Shown here piece by piece: positions 44,319-55,937 of a stretch of 64,000 nucleotides of DNA (position 1 is the stretch's first letter; every line of letters starts with the position of its first letter). A program made the translations under genes and the position numbers. Under the pieces are notes generated by a model. It did no database searches, had not been told where the DNA came from, and saw nothing but the letters and a program-made list of their open reading frames with translations. The DNA is from Bacilli bacterium (GTDB lineage Bacteria > Bacillota_I > Bacilli_A > RFN20 > CAG-826), in the NCBI GenBank assembly GCA_024408505.1, contig JAKSUZ010000001.1, positions 96,898 to 160,897 on the forward strand, given 5' to 3'.

Positions 44319-44849
44319 TTATTTACCAAACTTTTCGTTATAACGTTTAATCGCTTCAGCGATGGCCTTTTCAGCTTTTTCTTTGCCTTCAATTTGGTGC
44401 ACCATTGTTATTTTATCTTCAAGTTGTTTATACACGCTGAAGAAGTGGGACACTTCCATTAAAATATGTTGAGGTAAATCCTTAATATCTTTATAAGCAT
44501 TATAAAAGGGGTCACCTTTTGCAATCGCAATAATCTTTTCATCTTGCTTGCCTTGATCTTCCATCACGAGCATACCAATTGGATACGCATCCACAAGCGC
44601 TAATGGAACAATCGGTTCGCTACTAAGAACAAGAACATCCATTGGATCATTATCAAGCGCATAAGTCCGGGGAATAAAACCATAGTTTTGAGGATAATTA
44701 GTCGAAGTATATAGAATACGGTCGAGACGTAAAAGACCTGAGTCTTTGTCTAACTCATACTTATTTTTACTACCTTTTGAAATTTCGATGCAAGCATCAA
44801 AACACGAAGGGGTAATTTTTTCTTTTTTAACGTTGTGCCATGGATTCAT
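44319..44849 (-). CDS. ppa: Family I soluble inorganic pyrophosphatase
   Basis: Hydrolyses PPi to two phosphates with Mg2+, driving biosynthesis forward. 176 residues, E. coli type. Active-site cluster: EISKGSKNKYELDK, GLLRLDR and the metal block DNDPMDVLVL, then MEDQGKQDEKI. Last gene of the pfp-atp-ATP-grasp run (24 bp after the ATP-grasp gene). This places it at odds with a PPi-using phosphofructokinase at the head of that run. Confidence 0.95.
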   Translation of the reverse strand: MNPWHNVKKEKITPSCFDACIEISKGSKNKYELDKDSGLLRLDRILYTSTNYPQNYGFIPRTYALDNDPMDVLVLSSEPIVPLALVDAYPIGMLVMEDQGKQDEKIIAIAKGDPFYNAYKDIKDLPQHILMEVSHFFSVYKQLEDKITMVHQIEGKEKAEKAIAEAIKRYNEKFGK

Positions 44850-44873
44850 AAAAACTCCTTCTAGTATTCTAAC

Positions 44874-46060
44874 TTATTTCTTTTTTAAAACAAAATGAGC
44901 AAATTCAAGAGCATCCTCTAAATTCTTAAATTTAGCATAGTAGAAATCATTGCCCATCGCATCGGCGAATATGTCTGGATTGCGTCCTGACATACAAATA
45001 TCGTTCTTATATTTGTCTTTAATCTCTTGGTCGGTATAAACATAAGAGAAACGATCGCGCCGAGTTGCTGACATACAAATGTATTTTTCGTAATTTGTTG
45101 GTTCGCGGTTCTCATCAAACATCATTACATCCGCCCATACTTGATGACACGAAGTTGATAAAGCAAAGTTAATCATATCAGGAGTGGAGCCTCCTGGCGG
45201 TCTCATGTTGCACTCTAAGCCAATATAGTCGCCTTTCTTACCTAAACCCGGTTTATCAACTGTAAGTTGGAAGAACTCAATATGGAAAAATCTTTTCTTA
45301 ATGCCAAAAGCTTTTACAACCGCACGACCGATCTTTTCAAACTCGGGTTCAACATAAGCAGAAGTATAGTAGAACTCATCAAGACGTTCATTAAACACTC
45401 TATCAACTGGAGTGGGAAAATGTGATTGGTCACATATGACCACTTCACCTTTTGAATTACAAACACCATCAAAGGAAATTAAATCACCAGTGATAAATTC
45501 TTCCATAATGTAGGTAACACCATATTCTTTTCCCTTAAGGAAACGGTCTAAATCTTTTTCATCTTTAATCTTAAAAGTTTTTTGAGCGCCCACACCGACA
45601 ACCGGTTTTACAAATACTGGATATTTAACTTTGTTAATAAACATTAAACAATTTTCTTTATTATCAACCAAATGATAACGAGCGACTTTCGCTCCGCCCT
45701 TTAAAAAGAATTTTTTCATTTCAGCTTTGTTAGTGATGTTATCCATGTAGTCTGGTCTAAGACCATCAACATTAAAGCGTTCCCGAAGGGCCGCATCATT
45801 TCTTAGCCAATATTCATTATTCGATTCAATAAAATCAATATGACCATATTTTTCTTCAAAATATTTAAGTGCTTCACATTGCTTTTCGAATTTATTCATT
45901 TCGTAGCAACGATAGTACTCGGTCATACTTTCACGCGCAATTGGATGTAGTGAGTCATAAGGTGCATCACCAACGCCTAGTACATTAAAACCGACTTTCT
46001 TTAATCCGGCTAAGAAGGCATAGTAGCCTTCAGGGAAGTTTGGAGAAATAAATACAAAAT

Positions 46061-46064
<4 letters not shown>
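44874..46064 (-). CDS. ATP-grasp ligase of unknown substrate
   Basis: 396 residues. N-terminal pre-ATP-grasp Rossmann part (FVFISPNFPEGYY), then ATP-grasp: KYPVFVKPVVGVGAQKTFK, EEFITGDLISFDGVC, and the metal-binding Glu/Asn of YIGLECNMRPPGGS. Such ligases join a carboxylate to an amine via acyl phosphate. Acceptor unknown. Its ATG overlaps the atpC stop as ATGA, so translation is coupled to ATP synthase, an odd location. Confidence 0.8.
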
Positions 46065-47862
<1,798 letters not shown>

Positions 47863-48696
47863 CTATTCAAATTCACCAGCTCCAGAAATCACTTCAGTAA
47901 TTTCTTGAGTAATTGCTCCTTGACGAGCTTTGTTATATTCAAGTTTTAACTTGTCTAATATTTCATCTGCATTGTCTGTTGCGTTCTTCATCGCGTTATT
48001 GCGAGATGATTGTTCACTAACCTGCGCTACTATCATCGCTTGATAAAGAGCGCTTGCTAAATAAATCGGTTCTAATTCCTTAATTAGTTCCTTTGGACTA
48101 GGTTCAACAACTGGTGGTAATAAATTTTCTTCGATGTCTTTATCAAATGGAATTGGAAGAAGCCTTTCATCTTCGGCGTGAGAAATTAATGAGTTTACAT
48201 ATTGCATGTAAATAACATGCACTTCCGAATACTTATTTAGATGATATTCATTCATAACAAAACACGCTAATTTATTAACATCATTAAAATCAATTTTCTC
48301 GTTTAGAGAAACATAATTTTCGTTTAACTTAAACGATTGATTTTTATAGTGGGTGTATCCTTTTAAACCGATTGGAATAATCTCATCACCTTTTCTTAAT
48401 ACATTTTCAGCAAACTTAAAGATATCGTTATTATAACGAGCACACAAACCAAGATTTGAATTAAGAATAATGAATAGGCGTTTATCGGTTTTAACGACTT
48501 TCGTTTCATCATCTTCAATCATGGTATTTAGATGCATCATAATATCTTTAATGCTAGCAACGTAGTTACTACTATTACTCATGACATCACGAAAACGCTT
48601 TAGTTTAACACTTGCGACAAGTTCCATCGCATTCGTGATTTTACGCGTTCCGGTTACGCTATGTATTCTCCGCTTGGTTTTTACTAAGGTCGACAT
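47863..48696 (-). CDS. atpG: ATP synthase gamma subunit
   Basis: 277 residues, rotor shaft. N- and C-terminal coiled-coil helices (KTKRRIHSVTGTRKITNAMELVA; ARQGAITQEITEVISGA) enclose an alpha/beta domain. Three bases from atpA. Confidence 0.93.
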   Translation of the reverse strand: MSTLVKTKRRIHSVTGTRKITNAMELVASVKLKRFRDVMSNSSNYVASIKDIMMHLNTMIEDDETKVVKTDKRLFIILNSNLGLCARYNNDIFKFAENVLRKGDEIIPIGLKGYTHYKNQSFKLNENYVSLNEKIDFNDVNKLACFVMNEYHLNKYSEVHVIYMQYVNSLISHAEDERLLPIPFDKDIEENLLPPVVEPSPKELIKELEPIYLASALYQAMIVAQVSEQSSRNNAMKNATDNADEILDKLKLEYNKARQGAITQEITEVISGAGEFE

Positions 48697-48698
48697 AA

Positions 48699-50204
48699 CT
48701 ATTTAATTGTTTTAATAAACTTTTCAATTCCTTCTTTTAAAGTTTTCTCATTTTTATCGCTTAACTCTTTACTCTTTTCAAGGGCGGAAATAACTTCTCG
48801 ATAAGAAGTTGCAATATAGCTATATAAATCATTCAAGATTCCAAGTAACTTCTTTGGTTCGATGTCATCGAAGTAACCGTTTTTAGTTGCATAAATTTCG
48901 ATAACTTGTCTAGCACAAGAATATGGTGAGTATTGATCTTGCTTTAACATTTCAGTTAAAATCGCACCGTGTTTTAAAATCTTTCTTGTTTCTTTATCTA
49001 AATCGCTACCGAATTGTGAGAAGGATAACATCTCACGATAGTTAGCGAGTTCAATCTTGAGTGACTTTGCAACTTGTTTCATCATTTTAAACTGCGCATC
49101 GCTACCAACACGTGATACTGAGAAACCAGTATCAATAGCAGGACGTAGGCCGGCATTAAAATAATCAGTAACTAAGAATATCTGACCATCAGTAATAGAA
49201 ATAATGTTTGTTGGAATATAACTTGAAATATCCCCAGCTTGAGTTTCGACAATTGGTAATGCCGTGATACTACCACCACCATATTTCTTATCTAACTTAC
49301 ATGCTCTTTCAAGTAATCTTGAATGTAGATAAAATACATCACCTGGATAGGCTTCTCTTCCGGGTGGTCTTTTTAAAAGTAATGATAAGGCACGATAAGC
49401 TACTGCGTGTTTACTTAGGTCGTCAAAGACGATTAAAACATCTTCACCTTTTTCTAGCCATTCTTCCGCCATCGCCATTGCGCTATAAGGAGCAATGTAT
49501 TGTAAAGGCGCTAATTCAGAAGCGCTAGCATTTACCACTACGGTGTAATCTAAAGCACGATATTGTTTTAATTTATCGAAGATACTTGCGACACTAGAAT
49601 TCTTTTGACCAATCGCAACATAAACACATTTAACATTTTTGCCACGTTGATTGATAATCGCATCAATTGCAATCGCAGTTTTACCAGTTTGACGATCACC
49701 GATGATTAATTCACGTTGACCACGACCAATTGGAATCATCGCATCAATTGCCTTAATGCCGGTTTCAAGTGGAGTATCCACTTTCTTTCTCTTCATGACA
49801 TTTGGAGCGATTCGTTCAATCGGACGATATTTTTTACTTTTGATACTTGGACCGTTATCTAAAGGAGCGCCTAAAGCGTTAACAACTCGACCAAGTAATT
49901 CATTACCAACCGGCACTTCGGTTACTTTTTTCGTTCGTTTAACTGTATCGCCTTCTTTAATAAGACGATCGTTACCAAATAATGCAACACCAACATGTTC
50001 ACTTTCAAGATTCATGACCATGCCGTAAATATCATGTGGGAACAATAATAATTCGCCTAGCATCGCTTTATCTAGTCCATAGACTAAAGCAATACCATCA
50101 CCTACGGATATGACAGTACCAACATCATTTGATTCAATCGCACGAGAAAAGTGTTTAATTTCTTCTTTAATTAAACTCGATATCTCATTTGACTTAATTT
50201 TCAT
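48699..50204 (-). CDS. atpA: ATP synthase alpha subunit
   Basis: 501 residues. P-loop [13 protein letters not shown], signature [18 protein letters not shown] Shine-Dalgarno AAAGGAGG precedes its ATG. Non-catalytic nucleotide-binding F1 subunit. Confidence 0.97.
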   Translation of the reverse strand: MKIKSNEISSLIKEEIKHFSRAIESNDVGTVISVGDGIALVYGLDKAMLGELLLFPHDIYGMVMNLESEHVGVALFGNDRLIKEGDTVKRTKKVTEVPVGNELLGRVVNALGAPLDNGPSIKSKKYRPIERIAPNVMKRKKVDTPLETGIKAIDAMIPIGRGQRELIIGDRQTGKTAIAIDAIINQRGKNVKCVYVAIGQKNSSVASIFDKLKQYRALDYTVVVNASASELAPLQYIAPYSAMAMAEEWLEKGEDVLIVFDDLSKHAVAYRALSLLLKRPPGREAYPGDVFYLHSRLLERACKLDKKYGGGSITALPIVETQAGDISSYIPTNIISITDGQIFLVTDYFNAGLRPAIDTGFSVSRVGSDAQFKMMKQVAKSLKIELANYREMLSFSQFGSDLDKETRKILKHGAILTEMLKQDQYSPYSCARQVIEIYATKNGYFDDIEPKKLLGILNDLYSYIATSYREVISALEKSKELSDKNEKTLKEGIEKFIKTIK

Positions 50205-50214
50205 AATGCCTCCT

Positions 50215-50745
50215 TTAGACCTTTAGTTGATTTCTCATGCTCATTAATTCGTTTTGAATTGAATAATCGTAGATGTGATTATTAATCACTACTTTAATTC
50301 CGCCAATTAGGCTTGGATCAATACGATTCGTCAATTCAACATCAACTTTGTTTTTTGCTTTGAGCGCTTTTTCTAATTCATGAATTTTCTTTTCTTCTAA
50401 TTTATCTACTGAATAAACAATTCCTTCCAAAACATGGTTTTCTTCATTACATAAAGTATTGAAGCGATGGAAGATTGTTTCATAAGTATTAAGACGATGA
50501 TTCTTGATTAAGATTTTTAAAAAGTTTTTTACCGCTACTGAATTTTTCTTAAAGACCTTATCAACCACTTGATAGCGTTTTTCAAGAGATAAAAATTCGC
50601 TTTTAAAAAGATTAAGCAAAGCTTGGTTTTCATCAAGCGTTAATTTAATTGCTTTCATTTCGCTTTGATACTTTTTTATCTGCTTATCCTCTTTTGCTAC
50701 CGTAAAAAGTGCAAGAGCATAACGCACATCAAGAGAATCTTTCAT
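50215..50745 (-). CDS. atpH: ATP synthase delta subunit
   Basis: 176 residues; N-terminal helical bundle ([15 protein letters not shown]) and C-terminal [21 protein letters not shown] signature. Links F1 to the b stalk. Overlaps atpF by one base. Confidence 0.92.
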   Translation of the reverse strand: MKDSLDVRYALALFTVAKEDKQIKKYQSEMKAIKLTLDENQALLNLFKSEFLSLEKRYQVVDKVFKKNSVAVKNFLKILIKNHRLNTYETIFHRFNTLCNEENHVLEGIVYSVDKLEEKKIHELEKALKAKNKVDVELTNRIDPSLIGGIKVVINNHIYDYSIQNELMSMRNQLKV

Positions 50746-51278
50746 TAGTTATTTTGAATATCCTTAATAAAATTATCGACGCGTTTTTGATTATCGGCGC
50801 TGCTGACTTCGCGCTCAAGAATCTTTTCGCTTGCGAGTAAAGCGATATCCACCATCTGTTGATGAATCTCGTCCTGACTCTTTTTAATTTCTTGTTGAAT
50901 TTCTTCACCAGCTTTAATTTTTTCCATCTTCGCTTCTTCTTTTGCTTTGTTAATTATTTCAATGCGTTCTTTTTCCGCATCCACTTTTGCGTTAGAAATA
51001 ATTTGTTTTGCTTCTTTATAAGAAGAAGTTAAGGAAGCATCTGCTGCCTTTAGTTTTTCCGCACTAGCTAATTCATTTTCACGACTAGCGTCAATGTTGC
51101 TTTTTACATAGTCGTTGCGTTTCTTTAAAAATTTCTTAACTGGTTTATAAGCTAAGAAAAAGACCGCCACAAATAAAATGATAAAAGCAATTAGTTGAAC
51201 AATGAATGGCCAAAAAGTTGGAATAATTTTTGCCAAAATTGACTCTGGGTCAATTGGACCATCTGCTAAAAACAACAT
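50745..51278 (-). CDS. atpF: ATP synthase b subunit
   Basis: 177 residues from the start at 51278. The upstream frame extends into atpE and lacks homology. N-terminal membrane helix (~15-40, FWPFIVQLIAFIILFVAVFFLA), then a long charged coiled coil forming the peripheral stalk. Confidence 0.9.
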   Translation of the reverse strand: MLFLADGPIDPESILAKIIPTFWPFIVQLIAFIILFVAVFFLAYKPVKKFLKKRNDYVKSNIDASRENELASAEKLKAADASLTSSYKEAKQIISNAKVDAEKERIEIINKAKEEAKMEKIKAGEEIQQEIKKSQDEIHQQMVDIALLASEKILEREVSSADNQKRVDNFIKDIQNN

Positions 51279-51280
51279 AA

Positions 51281-51517
51281 CTACTTCGCTGCTCCTAATA
51301 CGAAAATGATTAAGATAGCCACAAGCAATGAATAAATACCGCAAGTTTCATCAAGGGCGATACCGACAATCATGTTCGAACGTAATTTGTTCGCCATTTC
51401 TGGGTTCCGGTACATGCCTTCGATTGCTTTAGCAGCAATCATGCCTTCACCAATGGAACTACAGCCCGCACTAATCATTGCGATACCTGCGCCAATTGCG
51501 ACTAGACCAACATCCAT
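51281..51517 (-). CDS. atpE: ATP synthase c subunit, two-carboxylate type
   Basis: 78-residue hairpin of two membrane helices forming the rotor ring. Helix 1 has Glu24 (SSIGEGMIAAKA) where Na+ rotors have Gln32 or Glu32. Helix 2 has Asp56-Glu57-Thr58 followed by GIYSL (ALDETCGIYSLL). Glu57 is the ion-carrying carboxylate; Thr58 takes the place of the Na+-ligand Ser66 of Ilyobacter. Paired Glu residues resemble the Fusobacterium nucleatum Na+ rotor. Polar loop YRNPE contacts F1. Two bases from atpF. Confidence 0.95.
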   Translation of the reverse strand: MDVGLVAIGAGIAMISAGCSSIGEGMIAAKAIEGMYRNPEMANKLRSNMIVGIALDETCGIYSLLVAILIIFVLGAAK

Positions 51518-51530
51518 ATGTTTTCCTCCT

Positions 51531-52277
51531 TTAAGCCAGAGCCATTTGCTCCTCGACTTTTTCTTCTTCAGGTTTCTCTTGTGCTACAAAGAGCATCGAG
51601 AGGAACATAAAGACTAATGTTTGAATCGCTCCTGAGAACACGTCAAAATAGGCGTGTAAAATCGGGGTCACTAGTGGAGCGATGAATATAGAACCAGGAC
51701 CCATAGGCAAACTAGCAAATATTAAATTAGATAAAGAACCGAGTGCCCAATAGACAATGCTAAGTAGCACCCAACCAGCAAATGCATTACCAAATAAACG
51801 AAGCGTTAAAGAAAGTAGCGGCGCCCACATACTAAGTAAGTTAACCGGTAAGAAAATTGGAATCGGATCAACATAACGCTTAAAGTATTTCCATTTCGTA
51901 TACTTCACGCTGGTCGCGTGAATCATCACAAACGTACATAACGCTAACGAAAGCGGAACGCCAACATAACATAACGGATTAGGGAAACCCATAATACCGA
52001 TAATAAATGAAAAGAAAATAAATAAAGCGATAGCGATTACATAGGCACCAAAGTTTGGAAAACTTTTGCCCATATTATCTTCAACTAATCCATCAACTTT
52101 CTCGACTCCAATCTCAACTAAAGATAATAGTCCTTTTGGTTTCTTAAGTGGATCAGCCCGTTTCACTAAAATAAAAATAACCACACAGAGGATGATTAAA
52201 ATAGCGACCAGAATCAGCGACATAATCACTTCACCTGGTAAATTAAAATCAAAGAAGTGGTTAAAAATTTCCTGCAT
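51531..52277 (-). CDS. atpB: ATP synthase a subunit
   Basis: 248 residues, five or six membrane helices; the essential Arg lies in LLSLTLRLFGNAFAGW. Forms the ion half-channels. No extra lipobox. Between atpI and atpE. Confidence 0.94.
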   Translation of the reverse strand: MQEIFNHFFDFNLPGEVIMSLILVAILIILCVVIFILVKRADPLKKPKGLLSLVEIGVEKVDGLVEDNMGKSFPNFGAYVIAIALFIFFSFIIGIMGFPNPLCYVGVPLSLALCTFVMIHATSVKYTKWKYFKRYVDPIPIFLPVNLLSMWAPLLSLTLRLFGNAFAGWVLLSIVYWALGSLSNLIFASLPMGPGSIFIAPLVTPILHAYFDVFSGAIQTLVFMFLSMLFVAQEKPEEEKVEEQMALA

Positions 52278-52278
52278 G

Positions 52279-52704
52279 CTACTTTTTCTCTATTTTTTTA
52301 TTGTCCTCATCAACATCAGCGCGATAGAAAATAACAATTATCAATGCGCTTGGCAAAACACTTGCTGCACAAGTAAATAATGAATATTCAAAAGCTGGGA
52401 TGCCAATTGTATAATGCATAACTGCACAAATAGCGAACGCTCCGCCAATCAATATAAAACGTAGGAAATAAAAGAGGAGGGAAATACCAACTCCTCGATC
52501 AGTTTTTGCGGCATCGGCCACTACTTGGCCACTTCTAAATAGAAGTACCATATTGATAAAGGTCACAACTGATCCAATCGATAAACCAACCGTTAAACCC
52601 CAAAGACCGGTAACCGCTGAAGTAGGAATAAGAGCCGCAAAGGCAACGATATAAAAAATACCAAGAACTAGATAACACTTCTTATCAGAAGTTAATTTTT
52701 TCAT
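52279..52704 (-). CDS. atpI: ATP synthase subunit I-like protein
   Basis: 141 residues with four membrane helices, ahead of atpB as in classic atp operons. AtpI is thought to aid c-ring assembly or Mg2+ uptake; sequence conservation is low, so identity rests on position and topology. ATG overlaps the pfp stop as ATGA. Confidence 0.75.
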   Translation of the reverse strand: MKKLTSDKKCYLVLGIFYIVAFAALIPTSAVTGLWGLTVGLSIGSVVTFINMVLLFRSGQVVADAAKTDRGVGISLLFYFLRFILIGGAFAICAVMHYTIGIPAFEYSLFTCAASVLPSALIIVIFYRADVDEDNKKIEKK

Positions 52705-53903
52705 ATTAAATGTTTCTCCAAGGTGGCGGTTTCAATAATGCCATCTTTATATTTCACATTAATTTCACCTTGAATTAATGGACGTAAATATTTTTTAAAT
52801 GCATCAGTCATGCCGGTTTTACCACCAATCATTTCAAACGGAATAGTTTTTTCAACATTTGCGATTTTAGAAATATCTAATAACTTATATTCAACCGTAT
52901 AAGGATTATCGCTTTTGCGAATGACTCCAACCATCTTACCAGTTTCACCTTTTAAAGCCGATTCAAAGGCAAGCTTTGAACACGCAATTGCTTCATCGTG
53001 ATCGACTTTGCTTGCTAAGATAGAATCCGCACGTTGAATTAAACTAAGTTCAATCGAACGAGTTGGAAGATTTAGTTTATCTTCAACGATTTTCGCTAAT
53101 GCATCACCAGCGCCGCCAAGTTGAACATGGTTAAAAGCATCCACGCGCGCTGTAGAAGTATCACGCTCAAAATGAATACCTTCACTGATTGAAACAATGC
53201 AATGACCTTTACGTTCGTAAGTTTCCTTAACATCTTTTAAGAATTGCTCCATGTTAAATGAATTTTCTGGAAGGTACATATAATCTGGACGGCATCCTTC
53301 AGGTAATAAGTCAACGCTAGCAGCTAACCAACCAGCATTGCGTCCCATAATTTCAATAATAAACACTTTGCCGCGTTTATAGCATCTTGCATCAGTGCAT
53401 ATTTGCTTAACGTTATTAATAACTGATTTTGCTGCACTTGGAAAACCAACACAGTGATCAGTAATAGCTAAATCGTTATCAATTGTTTTAGGAATACCCA
53501 TAACTTTAATATCGAGTTTAAGTTCTTTACAAAGAATACTAAGTTTATGACAAGTATCCATTGAATCGTTGCCACCATTAACGAAAACATAACCTATGTT
53601 ATGCTTTTGAAGAGTACAAATGATTTTTTGATAAACTGGATCTTTAATATCTTTGGGTAATTTATAACGAGTGGTGCCTAACGCTGATCCAGGTGTTTGT
53701 TGTAATAATTCAATCGTTTCATCTTTTTCTTTACCTAAATCAATAACTCGGTTATCAATCAATCCTTCTACACCATTAAGTGAGCCATAAATTCCAGATA
53801 TCTCATTTGGATGTTTCTTGGCTTCTTTAATTACTCCATAAAGTGAAGTATTAATCACGGCAGTTGGACCACCTGATTGAATGTACACTAATGCTTTTCC
53901 CAT
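52701..53903 (-). CDS. pfp: Pyrophosphate-dependent 6-phosphofructokinase
   Basis: Phosphorylates fructose 6-P with PPi instead of ATP, reversibly. 400 residues. PPi specificity shows in two signature places: GGNDSMD (110-116), where Asp113 replaces the Gly of ATP enzymes (GGDGS), and PKTIDND (138-144), where Lys139 replaces Gly. Catalytic Asp in TIDND and the MGRNAGWLA sugar block are present. It heads the ATP synthase operon with promoter TTGTTT/TAAAAT and an AAGGAG site. Confidence 0.93.
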   Translation of the reverse strand: MGKALVYIQSGGPTAVINTSLYGVIKEAKKHPNEISGIYGSLNGVEGLIDNRVIDLGKEKDETIELLQQTPGSALGTTRYKLPKDIKDPVYQKIICTLQKHNIGYVFVNGGNDSMDTCHKLSILCKELKLDIKVMGIPKTIDNDLAITDHCVGFPSAAKSVINNVKQICTDARCYKRGKVFIIEIMGRNAGWLAASVDLLPEGCRPDYMYLPENSFNMEQFLKDVKETYERKGHCIVSISEGIHFERDTSTARVDAFNHVQLGGAGDALAKIVEDKLNLPTRSIELSLIQRADSILASKVDHDEAIACSKLAFESALKGETGKMVGVIRKSDNPYTVEYKLLDISKIANVEKTIPFEMIGGKTGMTDAFKKYLRPLIQGEINVKYKDGIIETATLEKHLI

Positions 53904-53948
53904 ACTTTTCTCCTTTTTTAAAACGAAAAGAGTAAACCCTTTATAATT

Positions 53949-53977
53949 ATTTTATTCTAGAAAGAATGATTAAACAA
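53949..53977 (-). promoter_or_regulatory. Promoter of the pfp-atp operon
   Basis: Minus strand TTGTTT (53972-53977), 17-bp spacer, TAAAAT (53949-53954), about 45 bp before the pfp ATG. Follows the tRNA-Arg terminator. Confidence 0.6.
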
Positions 53978-53990
53978 CCAAAAACAGCGG

Positions 53991-54024
53991 AAAAAATAAA
54001 AAATGAGAGAATTATTATTCTCTC
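53991..54024 (-). terminator. Terminator of tRNA-Arg
   Basis: GAGAGAAT-AATA-ATTCTCTC, an eight-pair stem followed by a T-rich tract (TTTTTTATTTTTT). Confidence 0.85.
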
Positions 54025-54037
54025 AAGATTTATAATT

Positions 54038-54114
54038 TGGTACCCTCTAGGCGATTCGAACGCCTGACCTACGGCTTAGAAGGCCGTTGCTCTATCCAGC
54101 TGAGCTAAGAGGGC
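54038..54114 (-). tRNA. tRNA-Arg (TCT)
   Basis: GCCCTCT/AGAGGGT acceptor (G1-U72), anticodon loop CTTCTAA, T-loop TTCGAAT, encoded CCA. Stands between uvrC and its own terminator. Confidence 0.95.
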
Positions 54115-54154
54115 ACAGCGTATATACTATAAAACGATTAGACTTTTTTCTCAA

Positions 54155-55888
54155 TTATTTATGAAGCCTTTTATATAACTCTTCCGCGACTTCTTTTGAA
54201 AGAATCTGCCTTAATTCTTCCACGCTTGCCTTCTTTAAATCATCGATGGTTTGATATTGTTTCATTAAAACCTCAAGACGTTTTTTGCCTAAGCCTTTAA
54301 TGTCATCAAAAATCGACTTAAACATATGTTTGTTTCTTTCTTGTTGATGGAAAGAGATCGCAAAGCGATGCACTTCATCTTGCATTCTCATCAATAAGAA
54401 AAATAACGGGGATTTATTATCAAGTGGATAAATCTTACCCTTAGAATCAATAATTCCTTTGGTCTGATGTTTATCATCTTTATAAAGTCCAAAGATTGGA
54501 AATGGGTATTTATTTTTAATCGCTTTTAATTGTGGAAGCCCGCCATCAAGAAGTAACAAGTCCGGCATTTCGCTTTTTTCTTCCACTAGTCGTTTATAGC
54601 GACGCTCGATTACTTCGCGCATACTAGCAAAGTCATCATTACCTTGTCCTTCAATATGATATTTACGGTAAAGCTTTTTATTGGGCTCTCCATTAACATA
54701 TACCACTAACGCACTTACTGGATCGCTACCTTGAAGATGTGAATTGTCCAATAATTCAATATGGTATGGTGTTTTAATTTTTAAAAGTTTTCCGAGTTGT
54801 TTAAGTAACGTTAAATTATTATCAGTTAAACGCGCAGTTAGGAAATGTTTATCCAAACTGTCTTTTGAATTATCTTCCGCTACTAAGATTGCTTCATAAA
54901 TTACCCCGCGTTTTGTGCTTACCACTTTCGTAGAAAGTAATTCACTTAATTCATCGGTGTTTTCTAAATTAACCGCAATCATTTTTGGAACTTCACGCTT
55001 ATTGTAATATTGTTCAATTAAATGAATAATCTCTTCTTCATCATTAAATAAAGAAGAAACAACATAGTTATTTTTACCAAGTAGCATACCATTTCGGTAT
55101 GTTAATACCGTTAATGATAAATAAGAGTCACGATAGGAATAGGCGAAAACGTCAAGTGATTTAAAAGTCGGTTGCTCTACTACTTGTTTTTGATGCACGC
55201 TACTAATTGCATCCAATAACTTTTTAAATTCGTTCGCTTGTTCATATTGTTGCTTTTCACTCGCGGCTAGCATTTTGTTCTTAATTTCGTTTTTAATCTC
55301 TAGATCATTACCATCCAAAAATGCACGAATCTTATTAACCATGTTTAGATAAACATCTTCATCAATTTTATTTATACAGGGTGCTAAACATTGACCTAAA
55401 TCTTTATATAAACAAGGAACCTTTGGTAAGTTCTTACATTTTCTTAATGGGAATAATTTATTTAGTAAGTCAATAATTTGATATGCCGCCCCGCTATTAG
55501 GATAAGGTCCAAAGTAATAATATTTTTTATCGTTATTATTACGCGCAATCTTTAAGATTGGATTGCTAGATTTTGCTAATGCTATATAAGGATAATGCGA
55601 ATCATCTTTTAAAAGAATATTGTAACGAGGCATATGTTCATGAATAAGATTCATTTCTAGAATTAATGCTTCTTTTTCATTAGCGGTAATAATGTAATTA
55701 AAATGATCTACATGCATAACCATAGCGGCGACTTTACCAGATTGAGGACGTAAAAAATATTGGCTAACGCGTTTATATAAATCTTTGGCTTTGCCGATAT
55801 AAATAATCTTATTATCGCTATCAAACATTTGATAAACGCCACTCTTATGTGGAATTAAAGGTATATCGGTTTTAATTTTATTAGTCAC
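54155..55888 (-). CDS. uvrC: Excinuclease subunit C
   Basis: Makes both incisions in nucleotide-excision repair. 577 residues. GIY-YIG domain (SGVYQMFDSDNKIIYIGKAKD), UVR helix ~200-235, C-terminal RNase H-like nuclease (LLLDGG, MPDLLLLDGGL) and tail HhH repeats (IKGLGKKRLEVLMKQY). GTG start at 55888. An extended -10 TGCTATATT ends six bases before the GTG, so it is probably leaderless. Confidence 0.95.
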   Translation of the reverse strand: MTNKIKTDIPLIPHKSGVYQMFDSDNKIIYIGKAKDLYKRVSQYFLRPQSGKVAAMVMHVDHFNYIITANEKEALILEMNLIHEHMPRYNILLKDDSHYPYIALAKSSNPILKIARNNNDKKYYYFGPYPNSGAAYQIIDLLNKLFPLRKCKNLPKVPCLYKDLGQCLAPCINKIDEDVYLNMVNKIRAFLDGNDLEIKNEIKNKMLAASEKQQYEQANEFKKLLDAISSVHQKQVVEQPTFKSLDVFAYSYRDSYLSLTVLTYRNGMLLGKNNYVVSSLFNDEEEIIHLIEQYYNKREVPKMIAVNLENTDELSELLSTKVVSTKRGVIYEAILVAEDNSKDSLDKHFLTARLTDNNLTLLKQLGKLLKIKTPYHIELLDNSHLQGSDPVSALVVYVNGEPNKKLYRKYHIEGQGNDDFASMREVIERRYKRLVEEKSEMPDLLLLDGGLPQLKAIKNKYPFPIFGLYKDDKHQTKGIIDSKGKIYPLDNKSPLFFLLMRMQDEVHRFAISFHQQERNKHMFKSIFDDIKGLGKKRLEVLMKQYQTIDDLKKASVEELRQILSKEVAEELYKRLHK

Positions 55889-55894
55889 GCTTAT

Positions 55895-55903
55895 AATATA
55901 GCA
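55895..55903 (-). promoter_or_regulatory. Extended -10 of uvrC
   Basis: TGC-TATATT on the minus strand, ending six bases before the GTG start at 55888; only 49 bp separate the two divergent coding regions. Confidence 0.5.
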
Positions 55904-55922
55904 CCAAAACCACTTTTATGTG

Positions 55923-55931
55923 TGGTAAGAT
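55923..55931 (+). promoter_or_regulatory. Extended -10 of rnhC
   Basis: TGG-TAAGAT ends six bases before the rnhC ATG at 55938. Leaderless mRNA is expected; no Shine-Dalgarno. Confidence 0.5.
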
Positions 55932-55937
55932 AACTAC

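Noticed and set aside
51279..51344. Longer start for atpF (51344)
   Set aside because: It would overlap atpE and add 22 residues not typical of the b subunit.
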